Source of the DNA: Coprococcus_C hominis | Lineage (GTDB): Bacteria > Bacillota > Clostridia > Lachnospirales > Lachnospiraceae | Length of the DNA: 64,000 bases | NCBI RefSeq assembly: GCF_020687505.1 | Contig: NZ_JAJEQT010000001.1 | Reading direction: 5' to 3' (one strand) | Shown: one piece after another, positions 25,141-34,046 of the stretch | Layout: each line of letters starts with the position of its first letter | Position numbering within the stretch: position 1 is the stretch's first letter | Translations under genes and position numbers: made by a program | The notes under the pieces: model-generated | What the model saw: the letters and a program-made list of their open reading frames with translations, nothing else | Databases searched by the model: none | What the model was told of the DNA's origin: nothing

Positions 25141-26641
25141 CTGGCGTCGGTGTCGGATCTGGATCTGGGTCTGGGGTTGGATCTGGATCTGGGGTTGGAT
25201 CTGGATCTGGAGTTGGATCTGGATCTGGAGTTGGATCTGGATCTGGGGTCGGAGTTGCCTTTGTAACTGTTACATAAAAACGTTGTGTACGTTTTCCATC
25301 ATTCGAACGGGCTAATACAAAAGTTTTTCCTACTCCAACTGCCTTTGCTTCACCAGTTCTCGAATCTATTGTAACAATATCTTGATTTGCACTAAGATAG
25401 TTAACACCTTTGTTTGTTGCATTTTCCGGAAGTACCGTTCCTGTTACTTTAAAGGTGTCTCCAACCTTCAATTTTGTCTCATCTACATCTGCAATTACTT
25501 TTATATCATCTGCATAAATCGTTTCGTCATCATCACTGATTAAATTGAAATGATAACCGTTTTCCTGTGCATATTTATGAGCAGCACTATTTTCTACACA
25601 GTTAATGGTTAAAAATTCACTTACTGACGTTACAGAATGTCCTAAGTCAGAATTCCATCTTGTTTGGCAACATAAATTTTTGCCAATATTTTTTACCGTC
25701 TTTGGAATCGTCAAATTCGCTAAGCTACCACATTCGTCAAATGCATAGTCTTCAATGGTTGTCACACCAACAGGGATTTCAAGTGTACTCAGCTCATGAC
25801 TACTTTCAAACGCATGACTTCCAATCGTTCTTATCGTTTCTGGGATTTTTGTTCCATAGATTCCTATTATCAGCTTATCCGTATCTGTCTCGATGACTGC
25901 ATTACAATTATCACGACTATCATATACAGGGTTTTCAGGTGAAACCGTAAGCGTTGTAATTCCACTGCTCATAAATGCATTTCCGCTAAGCTTCGTCACA
26001 TTCTTTGGTACTTCAAACGACTTCAATCCCTTACAGCTCTGAAATGCCTTTGCATCAATCTCAGTCACAGAGTCCGGAATTGTTAATGATGTCAAATTTT
26101 TACAAAATCCAAATGCACCTTCACCAATCTTTGTGATATTGTCTGGAATGTCAAGTGATGTAATATTAGCCCATTCAAATGCATATGCCGGGATTTCTGT
26201 AATTCCCTTCGGAATATTGAACGATGTTAATTCATCGCAATCGCCAAATGAGCGTGGTTCTAAATCTGTTACACTATCTGGAATGTGTACGTTTTTCAAA
26301 TTTTTACATTCGTAAAACGCACTTTTCCCTATTTTCTTAACAGTATCTGGAATCGTGACACTCGTCATTGTTTTTTGATAAAACGAATATTGATCAATCG
26401 ATGTAACTGGCTTTCCATTAATCTCTGCGGGAATCTCCACGGCATCTTCATTCAGCAAATAATCATAAATCATATATCCGCCATTTTCCGTGTCTTCCAC
26501 ATATTCGAATCTTCCATCTTCTGTTTTCATAGCAGATTCTTCCGCTTTCACGTCTACTTTGAACACCGACATACTAGAGATCACGCACAAAAGTGCGAGT
26601 AACACAGCCAATACCGATGCTCTTCTTTTTCTTTTTTGCAT
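24059..26641 (-). CDS. Secreted BspA-like leucine-rich-repeat protein with ChW repeats
   Basis: An 860-residue surface protein. Signal peptide: KRKRR then a hydrophobic core, cleavage near VKA-EE (~33). Residues ~70-340 are BspA-type LRR_5 repeats (LTSLTIPDSVTEIDAKAFQS, LSTLEIPVGVTTIEDYAFDE). Residues ~380-460 look like a bacterial Ig-like (Big2) domain (KLKVGDTFKVTGTVLPENAT). A (T-P-D-P-D-P)n linker (~462-500) leads to six ChW repeats. BspA LRRs mediate adhesion in host-associated bacteria; ChW repeats probably anchor to the wall. The ChW part is nearly identical to that of the protein at 18158-22972. It has a long leader and its own promoter at ~27000. Confidence 0.88.
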   Translation of the reverse strand: MQKRKRRASVLAVLLALLCVISSMSVFKVDVKAEESAMKTEDGRFEYVEDTENGGYMIYDYLLNEDAVEIPAEINGKPVTSIDQYSFYQKTMTSVTIPDTVKKIGKSAFYECKNLKNVHIPDSVTDLEPRSFGDCDELTSFNIPKGITEIPAYAFEWANITSLDIPDNITKIGEGAFGFCKNLTSLTIPDSVTEIDAKAFQSCKGLKSFEVPKNVTKLSGNAFMSSGITTLTVSPENPVYDSRDNCNAVIETDTDKLIIGIYGTKIPETIRTIGSHAFESSHELSTLEIPVGVTTIEDYAFDECGSLANLTIPKTVKNIGKNLCCQTRWNSDLGHSVTSVSEFLTINCVENSAAHKYAQENGYHFNLISDDDETIYADDIKVIADVDETKLKVGDTFKVTGTVLPENATNKGVNYLSANQDIVTIDSRTGEAKAVGVGKTFVLARSNDGKRTQRFYVTVTKATPTPDPDPTPDPDPTPDPDPTPDPDPTPDPDPDPTPTPDVTTRYTTHVQTYGWQGDENNTSKWFTNGRMAGTSGQAKRLEGIKISVSGNVNLGIQYTTHCQSYGWLPWSANGEMNGTEGEAKRLEAIKIQLTGADKEKYDVYYRVHAQSYGWLGWAKNGAPSGTAGYAKRLEGIQIVVVKKDTSAPGLNYAGVNATSGVHQAKSYIAKAGSSPVVGNQATSNTNPSVAGERNVNIAYRTHVQTYGWQGWKYNGQMSGTSGQAKRLEGINIKLTNKPYSGSIVYTTHVQTYGWQGNENNQNTWRHDGQMSGTSGEAKRLEAIRINLTGEMAAHYDVYYRVHAQTYGWLNWAKNGEAAGTAGLAKRLEGIQIVLVPKNGKAPATRYQGITSVRTQAYIKK
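25142..25255 (-). repeat. Tandem short repeats encoding a PD-rich linker
   Basis: GGATCTGGATCTGGNGTT-type 24-bp units are repeated about four to five times (plus-strand reading), encoding T-P-D-P-D-P-T-P units. Such arrays change copy number by slippage, altering linker length in frame. Confidence 0.85.
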
Positions 26642-26993
26642 CTTTTTCCTCCCTTTCTTTTATCCCTTCCACCCAAAAAATTGCACGCAAAAAACACCAC
26701 GCACACATCGACTGCTCCTGCATCCCTGTTCTGCCTGATCTCGTACTATGTCTCTATGAAGTTTTTTCCGTTTGCTGATATTTTGAAATGGAAATAATGA
26801 TGCTGTATCCTGATTTCTCAGTGACTGCAAAGAAACTGCATTCTGCAGTAAATTATCGTCTAAGCAGTACCCCCCCCCGAAGAACATTTGTTCTTATCGG
26901 GTGAACGGTTGTGCATACATCTGCTTTTATGAATTTAAGAACGTTATATTCATGCTGCATCTTTTGCACCCCCATCTTTTGAATCAACATACA
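26642..26993 (-). promoter_or_regulatory. Long 5' leader of the BspA-like gene
   Basis: About 350 bases lie between the predicted start site and the ATG, with no credible gene. Hairpins seen: AAGAACA-TT-TGTTCTT at 26880-26895 extended by flanking CCCGA/TCGGG, and ACTGCA-TTC-TGCAGT near 26837. A run of nine C lies at 26870-26878. I could not match the leader to a known riboswitch. Confidence 0.45.
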
Positions 26994-26999
26994 AGTTTC

Positions 27000-27028
27000 A
27001 TTATATATTTATTATTTGCATTCTGCAA
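27000..27028 (-). promoter_or_regulatory. Promoter of the BspA-like gene
   Basis: Minus strand: -35 TTGCAG at 27028-27023, 17-base spacer, -10 TATAAT at 27005-27000. It directly follows the terminator of the upstream FHA gene. Confidence 0.65.
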
Positions 27029-27054
27029 TAAGTGAGTGAAAATTTACTATCTGA

Positions 27055-27095
27055 AAAAGGGAGAGCTGCATGACGTTCACACATCATGCAGCTCT
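27055..27095 (-). terminator. Terminator of the hydrogenase-FHA unit
   Basis: Minus strand: AGAGCTGCATGA, ten-base loop, TCATGCAGCTCT, then CCCTTTTT. It lies 22 bases after the FHA gene stop. Confidence 0.88.
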
Positions 27096-27116
27096 AAAAT
27101 GAGAAAGCGTATTAAA

Positions 27117-28028
27117 TTATCGTACCCAATACTTAAACTCTTCATCACCCATACGGATATAGTCATCATTTTTCAGCATGACATCAAATCCCGGCTGGAT
27201 CATCTTTCCATTCACATAAGTATGGTTTGTTGAGTTCTCATCACGGATATAACATTCTCCATTGCTGATACGGAAACTGCAATGCTTCCGGCTTACCTTC
27301 CGGTTATCTGGAATCTGATAATCACATTCCGAAGACTTTCCTACTAAGAACTCTGTCTTCTCAATCGGAATCAGCGCGTTCGTTCTGGAACGAACGAGAT
27401 ATGGAGTGATATTGTTGTAACTCATCTGCTGTAAGACAGTTGTCTCGCCCTCGCCAAGATCAATATCATCCTTCAAAATATCTTCTTTCTGCAATTCAAT
27501 AATGAATGTATAGAACTCACGCAAAGAGAACATTAACCGGCTATCCAAATAATGCAGGATCTGGTCAACACAATTGACACACTGCATATCTGCAAACCGG
27601 ATCTTGCTGATGAAATTCTGTACAAACTCACAGACATTGCAGTCTGTAAATTCCTTCTCAATCGGCATGTAGATCAACTGTACATGCAGATTGGACAGTT
27701 CAATATACATATACTTCGTGTTCAGAAGTACTTTCTTGATTGGCATATTGCGGTCTTCAAAATACAACAACTGATTCAATATATTCGACAAGATCGAAAG
27801 AAACTCGCCCTTGTACAACTGCTTCTTCAAGAACTGACCGAGCGGCAACGTTGCAGGAATCTTGTAAGACAGAACACGCACGCCCTCTACAACACTCTGC
27901 TGACAGGTGGACTGGTTTCCAAGGAAAAATGCATTAAATCCTTCCATCTCTGTCTGATTTACGATCACGGTATCTTCTATTCTGAAATTCAAATTAAATT
28001 CGTCATAACTTTCCTGTACTTGATCCAC
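27117..28028 (-). CDS. DUF6382-FHA domain protein
   Basis: A 303-residue soluble protein. The C-terminal ~80 residues are an FHA domain: FLVGKSSECDYQI (GKS..cD strand), NRKVSRKHCSF (the RxxSRxH phosphothreonine-binding loop) and ENSTNHTYVNG. The first ~180 residues resemble the DUF6382 domain that precedes FHA in many clostridial proteins (PLGQFLKKQLYKGEFLSIL, NVCEFVQNFISKIRF). FHA domains bind phosphothreonine made by Ser/Thr kinases; no kinase is nearby. The start is GTG at 28028 with GGGGGA upstream. It lies 21 bases after the hydrogenase gene, probably in one transcript. Confidence 0.85.
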   Translation of the reverse strand: MDQVQESYDEFNLNFRIEDTVIVNQTEMEGFNAFFLGNQSTCQQSVVEGVRVLSYKIPATLPLGQFLKKQLYKGEFLSILSNILNQLLYFEDRNMPIKKVLLNTKYMYIELSNLHVQLIYMPIEKEFTDCNVCEFVQNFISKIRFADMQCVNCVDQILHYLDSRLMFSLREFYTFIIELQKEDILKDDIDLGEGETTVLQQMSYNNITPYLVRSRTNALIPIEKTEFLVGKSSECDYQIPDNRKVSRKHCSFRISNGECYIRDENSTNHTYVNGKMIQPGFDVMLKNDDYIRMGDEEFKYWVR

Positions 28029-28049
28029 GGTTTTTCCCCCTGTTACATT

Positions 28050-29480
28050 TTATTGCAGGTGAAACTCTGATATCGCACCTTCAATCGTCTTATCAGCAGC
28101 TTCCTTACCATATTTTTCAACATCCATACGGCTCTTCGCCATATGCGTCAGATTTCCGTTTCCGTTGACACAGCCACCCTGACATGCCATGCCCTCCATG
28201 AAGTTTCCATCCAACATATTTCTGCGCAGCTTCAACAGCGCAATCTTACATTCTTCAATACCATCGCAGACAACCGGCTTCAATTCGAAGTCCTCTGCAC
28301 CCTGTTCTTTCATTCCCTGCTTCACAGCACTGCTCAGACCGCCTGTGTGAGCAAAGATACGTCCAAAGTAAGAAGCATTCTCCAGACTTTCCTCTTCCAG
28401 TGTCGTGATGTCGATCTCCCGGCTGTCAAGCACTGCCTGCAACTCTTCAAAAGTCAGTGCACTGTCGATATACGGTGCAACCGTCTCCTTGCGGATCTCC
28501 ATCTTCTTTGCGGTACACGGTCCGATAAATACGACCTTCGCCGTCGGATCCTGCTCCTTAATATGTTTACCGATCATCGCCATCGGTGACAAAGTAGAAG
28601 ATACATACGGCAGCATATCCGGGAAGTTCTTCTCCACATAGGATACAAATGCCGGACAGCATGAACTCGTCAGCATACCCTTCTCCCGCAGCTCCTGTGA
28701 TTCATGCCAGGTTGTCATATCTGCACCAAGCGCAACCTCCACAACTTCATCAAAGCCAAGCGCCTTGATTCCGCTGATGACCTGTCCACGCTTCGCGTAA
28801 ATAAACTGTCCCGCGATTGCAGGTGCAACCGCCGCGTAGACCTTATAATTCTTGCCATGGTCACTGTCCTTGATCATGTTGATGACCTGTAATATGTATG
28901 ATTTCTCATTGATGGCACCAAACGGACACTGATATACGCATGCGCCACACGCGATACATTTATCGTTATCAATCTTCGCTTCCTGATCCTCGTTCATCGT
29001 GATCGCGCCAATCTTACATGCCTGCTGGCATGGACGCTTAAAATCTGAAATGGCACTGTACGGACATGCCTTTGCACAGGCACCACACTCTTTACATTTC
29101 GACTTGTCGATATGGGCTTTCTGATGCTCATCAATCGTGATCGCACCAAACTTACACGCATCCGCACAGCGGTGTGCCAGACAGCCACGACAATGCTGTC
29201 CGACTTCATATCCGCCAACCGGACACTCATCGCAGGCGATCTCCATGACTTCAATGACATTGTCATTGTCCGGATTGCCGCCCATTGCCATCTTGACCTG
29301 TTCACTCACGATCGCGCGTTCCTTGAATACGCAGCAACGCATCGTTGGCTTCTTGCCCGGAATAATCTTCATTGGAATATCCAGAATTCCTTCGAGCAAT
29401 GTGCCATCCCATGCCATACGCGCAACCTCGCGCAACACTTCATAACGAAAATATTGGGTTCTGGTGTCAAATTTTCTCAT
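28050..29480 (-). CDS. Monomeric [FeFe] hydrogenase, group-B-like
   Basis: A 476-residue iron-sulfur enzyme. Cys-rich ferredoxin-like region at ~80-200 (CDECPVGG, CRGCLAHRCADAC, CKECGACAKACPYSA, CIACGACVYQCPFGA) can hold several 4Fe-4S clusters. The H-cluster motifs follow: L1 SSCCPAF (~275), L2 GPCTAKK, L3 EGMACQGGCVNGNG. All four H-cluster cysteines and the proton-relay cysteine (first Cys of CCP) are kept. The L2 motif has Gly for the usual Met, and L1 Phe for Trp, as in group B enzymes. It would evolve or take up hydrogen with ferredoxin during fermentation. No HydE/F/G maturases are in the window. Confidence 0.88.
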   Translation of the reverse strand: MRKFDTRTQYFRYEVLREVARMAWDGTLLEGILDIPMKIIPGKKPTMRCCVFKERAIVSEQVKMAMGGNPDNDNVIEVMEIACDECPVGGYEVGQHCRGCLAHRCADACKFGAITIDEHQKAHIDKSKCKECGACAKACPYSAISDFKRPCQQACKIGAITMNEDQEAKIDNDKCIACGACVYQCPFGAINEKSYILQVINMIKDSDHGKNYKVYAAVAPAIAGQFIYAKRGQVISGIKALGFDEVVEVALGADMTTWHESQELREKGMLTSSCCPAFVSYVEKNFPDMLPYVSSTLSPMAMIGKHIKEQDPTAKVVFIGPCTAKKMEIRKETVAPYIDSALTFEELQAVLDSREIDITTLEEESLENASYFGRIFAHTGGLSSAVKQGMKEQGAEDFELKPVVCDGIEECKIALLKLRRNMLDGNFMEGMACQGGCVNGNGNLTHMAKSRMDVEKYGKEAADKTIEGAISEFHLQ

Positions 29481-29545
29481 ATTCTTTGTAGAGAGTATTC
29501 TCTCCTTCTCCTAATTCTATGTCATATCCTAAAACATATATAATT

Positions 29546-29574
29546 ATCTTAATATTTCTGATAATTTCTGTCAA
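29546..29574 (-). promoter_or_regulatory. Hydrogenase promoter
   Basis: Minus strand: -35 TTGACA at 29574-29569, 17-base spacer, -10 TAAGAT at 29551-29546. The leader of ~60 bases carries AAGGAG followed by a GAGAG-AATA-CTCTC hairpin before the ATG. Confidence 0.65.
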
Positions 29575-29601
29575 CGGATACCGCATATTTTTAAATATTT
29601 T

Positions 29602-31056
29602 TTAGTGAAGCTCTCCTTGTCCCTGTGAAAGCATCTCTTCTTTGACTTCATACAGTTTTTTCGACAGATCCACGTAATGGATATGCGGATTCGTAAATCG
29701 CTGTTCCTCCTCCCATATCTGATGGTCAAGCTGTTCCGTCACATATGCTTTGATTGCATCAAGCTCCGGCTTGTCATAAACCAGCTTTCCATCGCGGAAG
29801 ATCGGCACCTGCAGCTCCTTCACATCCACATTTTCAAACTTCATCTTCTTCCAAGGCTTCACCGGATCCACGTAGGCAAATGGTTCATCTCCGTTTACTT
29901 CCTCGTCGTACATCGTGATCAAATCGGCAAGCGCATATCCGGTCTCACGGCTGTAAATACGCCACAGCTTCTTTCTGCCCGGATTCGTGATCTTTTCGAC
30001 GTTCTCAGAGATCTTGATCTTCGGCACAAATTCCCCGGCATCATTCTGCACAGCAGCAAGCTTGTAGACACCACCAAAGACCGGATCGGATTTCGACGTG
30101 ATCATACGTTCTCCGACGCCGTAGGAATCAATGCTTGCGTTCTGCTTTTTCAGTGACTGCATCAGAAATTCATCGACACTGTTCGACACGACGATCTTGC
30201 AGTCCTGCATATCACGTGCATCGAGTGTCTTACGGATCTTCTTCGAGAAATATGCCAGATCACCGCTGTCAATGCGGACACCCTTCAGGCGTTTCCCGGC
30301 AGGCTCTAACACTTCCTTTGCGACACGGATGGCATTGACCAGACCGCTGTTTAAGATATCATAGGTATCGATCAGCAATGTACAGTTGTCCGGATAGACC
30401 TCTGCATATGCCTTAAACGCTTCGTATTCATTGTCAAAAAACTGAATCCAGCTATGTGCCATCGTACCGATTGCAGGTACGCCAAACCGTTCATCTGCCA
30501 TGACCGTTGCTGTCGCAGCCGCGCCACCGATATAGGCTGCTCTTGCACCAAGAATCGCTGCATCACCACCATGTGCACGTCTCGCGCCAAACTCCATAAC
30601 AACCGCACCACTCTCAGCCGCTGTCCGGCAGATGCGGGAGGCTTTTGTGGCAATCAGCGACTGGAAATTCATCGTAAGCAGCAGCATCGTCTCAATTAAC
30701 TGTGCCTCGATCACCGGTGCCGTCACCGTGACAATCGGAGTATTTGGATAACAGATCGTGCCTTCCGGCAACGCATCAATATTTCCTGTAAACTTAAAAT
30801 CAGCAAGATACTGCAGGAATCCTTCTGAGAACTCGCCCTTGCTCCGCAGGAATTCGATATCCTCCTTAGAAAAATGCATGTTCTCAATGTATTCGATCAA
30901 CTGTTCCAATCCGGCAGACACAACAAATCCACCATTATCTGGATTCTTCCGGTAGAACATATCGAATACAACCATCTTATCTTTGAACCCTTTTTCAAAA
31001 TATCCGTTGGACATTGTCAGCTCGTAATAATCCATCAGCATTGTCAGATTTCTCAT
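29602..31056 (-). CDS. pncB: Nicotinate phosphoribosyltransferase
   Basis: A 484-residue enzyme that makes nicotinate mononucleotide from nicotinate and PRPP in the NAD salvage pathway. Family landmarks: LMDYYELTMSNGYFEKGF at the N-terminus, FGARRAHGGDAAILGARAAY (phosphoribosyl site), GTMAHSWIQFFDNEYEAF with the catalytic His that is phosphorylated, LIDTYDILNSG and RIDSGDLAYFSKK. Length is typical of the longer bacterial form. ATG 31056 is chosen because homologues begin MRNLTMLMDYYEL and AGAGG lies upstream. No terminator was found after it before the hydrogenase promoter. Confidence 0.95.
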   Translation of the reverse strand: MRNLTMLMDYYELTMSNGYFEKGFKDKMVVFDMFYRKNPDNGGFVVSAGLEQLIEYIENMHFSKEDIEFLRSKGEFSEGFLQYLADFKFTGNIDALPEGTICYPNTPIVTVTAPVIEAQLIETMLLLTMNFQSLIATKASRICRTAAESGAVVMEFGARRAHGGDAAILGARAAYIGGAAATATVMADERFGVPAIGTMAHSWIQFFDNEYEAFKAYAEVYPDNCTLLIDTYDILNSGLVNAIRVAKEVLEPAGKRLKGVRIDSGDLAYFSKKIRKTLDARDMQDCKIVVSNSVDEFLMQSLKKQNASIDSYGVGERMITSKSDPVFGGVYKLAAVQNDAGEFVPKIKISENVEKITNPGRKKLWRIYSRETGYALADLITMYDEEVNGDEPFAYVDPVKPWKKMKFENVDVKELQVPIFRDGKLVYDKPELDAIKAYVTEQLDHQIWEEEQRFTNPHIHYVDLSKKLYEVKEEMLSQGQGELH

Positions 31057-31072
31057 AGAATAAACCTCTCTA

Positions 31073-31109
31073 TTAAAAAACTGCTGCACCAAAGCGTTTG
31101 GTGCAACAG
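31073..31109 (-). terminator. purA terminator
   Basis: Minus strand: CTGTTGCACCAAA, 3-base loop, TTTGGTGCAGCAG (one mismatch), then TTTTTT. It lies 22 bases past the purA stop. Confidence 0.92.
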
Positions 31110-31130
31110 CCTTTGTTTTATTATTTCGTC

Positions 31131-32420
31131 TTAGTTATTAAATCCACGATAGATGATATCAGATCTCTTTGGTCCGTTGGAAACCATCGTGATTGGGAAT
31201 CCGATCTGCTCTTCGATAAACTCGATATACTTACGACAGTTCTCTGGAAGATCCTCATACTTCTTAATTCCGCGGATATCCTGCTTCCATCCCGGAAGTA
31301 CCTTATATACAGGTTTTGCTTTCTTTAACTTTGCAGTTGTAGGGAAGTCCGTTGTTACCTCTCCGTCAATGTCATAGCCGACACAAACCGGAATCTCATC
31401 GAGATAACCAAGTACATCCAATACGGTAAATGCAACATCAGTTGTTCCCTGAATCCGACAACCATACTTAGATGCGACACAGTCAAACCAACCCATACGT
31501 CTTGGACGTCCGGTTGTTGCACCAAACTCGCCTCCATCACCACCACGGCGGCGAAGCTCATCCGCTTCTTCTCCGAATATCTCACTGACAAATTCACCTG
31601 CTCCAACAGCGGATGAATATGCCTTACATACTGTTACGATCTGCTTGATCTCATATGGAGGAATACCTGCTCCAATCGCGCCATAAGCAGCCAGTGTGGA
31701 AGAAGATGTTACCATCGGATAGATACCGTGATCCGGATCCTTCATGGAACCAAGCTGTCCCTCTAAGAGGATATGCTTTCCTTCCTTGATTGCATTATAC
31801 AAATAAGCAGATACATCACATACGAACGGAGCTACCATCTCCTTGTACTCCATCAATGTGTTGTACACTTCATCCACGGTCAGAAGCGGCTTCTTGTACA
31901 GATACTCTAACAATACGTTCTTCGATGCGATCACACGCTCGATCTTGTCGCGCAAGGCTGCCTCATCGTCAAACAACTCACTTACCTGAAAACCAATCTT
32001 TGCATATTTATCTGAATAAAACGGTGCAATACCGGACTTTGTAGAGCCGAAAGACTTTCCTGCCAGTCTCTCTTCTTCATATGCATCAAATAATACATGA
32101 TATGGCATTACCATCTGTGCACGATCCGATACGAGGATCTTTGGCATCGGAACGCCCTTGTCTGTAATTGACTTTACTTCATTGAACAACACCGGGATAT
32201 TCAATGCAACACCATTTCCGATAATGCTGGTTGTATGGTCATAAAATACGCCGGAAGGAAGTGTATGCAATGCAAACTTTCCATAGTTATTTACGATTGT
32301 ATGACCTGCATTTGCTCCACCCTGAAAACGCACGATAATATCTGCCTTCTCTGCGAGCATGTCTGTAATTTTACCTTTTCCTTCGTCACCCCAATTGGCG
32401 CCTACTACTGCCTGTACCAT
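31131..32420 (-). CDS. purA: Adenylosuccinate synthase
   Basis: A 429-residue enzyme joining IMP and aspartate with GTP hydrolysis, first step to AMP. GTP-binding GANWGDEGKGKITDML (residues ~7-22) carries the catalytic Asp; GGANAGHTIV carries the catalytic His; GSTKSGIAPFYSDK and EGQLGSMKDPDHGIYPMVTS are strongly conserved, and TTGRPRRMGWFDC is the IMP/GTP region. It works with purB and purF, which lie next on the same strand but each behind its own promoter or gap. GGAGG precedes the ATG. Confidence 0.97.
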   Translation of the reverse strand: MVQAVVGANWGDEGKGKITDMLAEKADIIVRFQGGANAGHTIVNNYGKFALHTLPSGVFYDHTTSIIGNGVALNIPVLFNEVKSITDKGVPMPKILVSDRAQMVMPYHVLFDAYEEERLAGKSFGSTKSGIAPFYSDKYAKIGFQVSELFDDEAALRDKIERVIASKNVLLEYLYKKPLLTVDEVYNTLMEYKEMVAPFVCDVSAYLYNAIKEGKHILLEGQLGSMKDPDHGIYPMVTSSSTLAAYGAIGAGIPPYEIKQIVTVCKAYSSAVGAGEFVSEIFGEEADELRRRGGDGGEFGATTGRPRRMGWFDCVASKYGCRIQGTTDVAFTVLDVLGYLDEIPVCVGYDIDGEVTTDFPTTAKLKKAKPVYKVLPGWKQDIRGIKKYEDLPENCRKYIEFIEEQIGFPITMVSNGPKRSDIIYRGFNN

Positions 32421-32489
32421 AGTCTAACCTGTTACCTCCGTTTTTATCACTTTGCAATTAATAGTGTATCGACCGCAGTCGACCTTTCT

Positions 32490-32518
32490 ATTCTACTTTA
32501 TTTTTACAATAAAATCAA
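32490..32518 (-). promoter_or_regulatory. purA promoter
   Basis: Minus strand: -35 TTGATT at 32518-32513, 17-base spacer, -10 TAGAAT at 32495-32490. Just downstream is a GGTCGAC-TGC-GGTCGA-type partial dyad (32469-32484). Confidence 0.55.
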
Positions 32519-32540
32519 TACGCATCGACGATTACGCATC

Positions 32541-33995
32541 TTATACGTTAATCTCTGCCTTTACGCCGAGGATATCTTTGTTTGCATCGAGAATTGGATG
32601 AATCTGCTCTGCCAGGAACTCGGCTGTCTGCTCCGGTGCACGACCAACAAAGTTCTTTGGATCAAGCAGAGCTTCGATCTCTTCGCGTGTCATGCCAAAT
32701 GCAGAATCGCATGCGATCAGCTCTACCAGGTTATTCTCGTTTCCATACTTCTTCACCTGCTCACCCGCGATCATCGAATACTCACGGATCTTCTCATGCA
32801 GCTCCTGACGATTTCCGCCACGCTTTACGGCATCCATCATGATGTTCTCGGTTGCCATGAAAGGAATCTCCTTCATGAAATGCTGGTAGATCACCTTGTC
32901 ATATACGACAAGTCCATCTACGACATTCAAGTACAGATCCAGAATACCATCGATGGCAAGGAATGCTTCCGGTACAGAAATTCGCTTGTTTGCAGAATCA
33001 TCCAGTGTACGCTCAAACCACTGTGTACTTGCCACAATTGCCGGATTTAAAGCATCTGCCATCACATAGTCAGACAGGGATGCGATACGCTCACTACGCA
33101 TAGGATTCCGCTTATATGCCATCGCTGACGAACCAATCTGGTTCTTCTCGAACGGCTCTTCTACTTCCTTCAGATGCTGAAGAAGACGGATATCGTTAGA
33201 GAACTTATGGGCTGACATCGCAATGCCGGAAAGTACATTTAAGACTCTCGCATCGACCTTTCTGGAATAGGTCTGTCCGGAAACCGGATAGCAGGCTGCA
33301 AATCCCATCTTCTCAGCAATCTTTCCATCGATTTTCTTCACGGTCTCATGGTCGCCCTCAAACAGCTCTAAGAAACTTGCCTGTGTACCGGTTGTTCCCT
33401 TACAGCCAAGCAGCTTCTGCTGTCCAATCATATATTCAAGGTCTGCTAAATCCAGCAGTAACTCCTGCATCCAGAGTGTCGCACGCTTACCAACTGTCGT
33501 TGGCTGTGCAGGCTGGAAATGTGTAAATGCCAGAGTCGGAAGATCCTTATAGGTATCTGCAAACTTTGCAAGCTCATTGATGACATTGATCAGCTTTGTA
33601 CGAACGAGCTTCATTGCCTCTGTCATAATGATGACATCTGTGTTATCGCCAACATAACAGCTTGTTGCACCCAGATGGATGATACCTGCTGCCTTCGGAC
33701 ACTGCTGTCCATATGCATACACATGACTCATAACGTCATGACGCACGAGCTTCTCACGCTCTCTTGCCACATCGTAGTTGATATCCTCTACATGGCTTTT
33801 CAGTTCTTCGATCTGCTCGTCTGTGATACGTGGGTTGCCATCGGCATCTTTTAGTCCAAGCTCCTTTTCGGTCTCAGCAAGTGCGATCCATAATTTTCTC
33901 CATGTCTTGAACTTCATGTCCGGGGAGAAGATATACTGCATCTCCTTGCTTGCGTATCTCTCTGAAAGTGGGCTTACATACTTGTCTCTGCTCAT
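32541..33995 (-). CDS. purB: Adenylosuccinate lyase
   Basis: A 484-residue fumarase/aspartase superfamily enzyme that releases fumarate from SAICAR and adenylosuccinate. Signature loop SSAMAYKRNPMRSERI holds the catalytic serine; TSCYVGDNTD and THFQPAQPTTVGKR are the two other active-site regions, with the catalytic His in the last. ATG 33995 is preferred because GGAGG lies five to six bases upstream; an ATG 12 bases earlier lacks it. Sits 51 bases downstream of purF and 120 bases upstream of purA. Confidence 0.96.
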   Translation of the reverse strand: MSRDKYVSPLSERYASKEMQYIFSPDMKFKTWRKLWIALAETEKELGLKDADGNPRITDEQIEELKSHVEDINYDVAREREKLVRHDVMSHVYAYGQQCPKAAGIIHLGATSCYVGDNTDVIIMTEAMKLVRTKLINVINELAKFADTYKDLPTLAFTHFQPAQPTTVGKRATLWMQELLLDLADLEYMIGQQKLLGCKGTTGTQASFLELFEGDHETVKKIDGKIAEKMGFAACYPVSGQTYSRKVDARVLNVLSGIAMSAHKFSNDIRLLQHLKEVEEPFEKNQIGSSAMAYKRNPMRSERIASLSDYVMADALNPAIVASTQWFERTLDDSANKRISVPEAFLAIDGILDLYLNVVDGLVVYDKVIYQHFMKEIPFMATENIMMDAVKRGGNRQELHEKIREYSMIAGEQVKKYGNENNLVELIACDSAFGMTREEIEALLDPKNFVGRAPEQTAEFLAEQIHPILDANKDILGVKAEINV

Positions 33996-34046
33996 AAAAA
34001 CCTCCAAATTTATATATTTTCCTCATATGTTCTTCTATTATACACC

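Noticed and set aside
25142..25255. Short tandem repeats considered as a CRISPR array
   Set aside because: Units are contiguous without unique spacers and encode an in-frame TPDPDP linker.
26660..26887. Minus-strand 75-codon frame in the BspA leader
   Set aside because: Starts at the C-tract, lacks a ribosome site and has no recognisable features; the region is better explained as leader.
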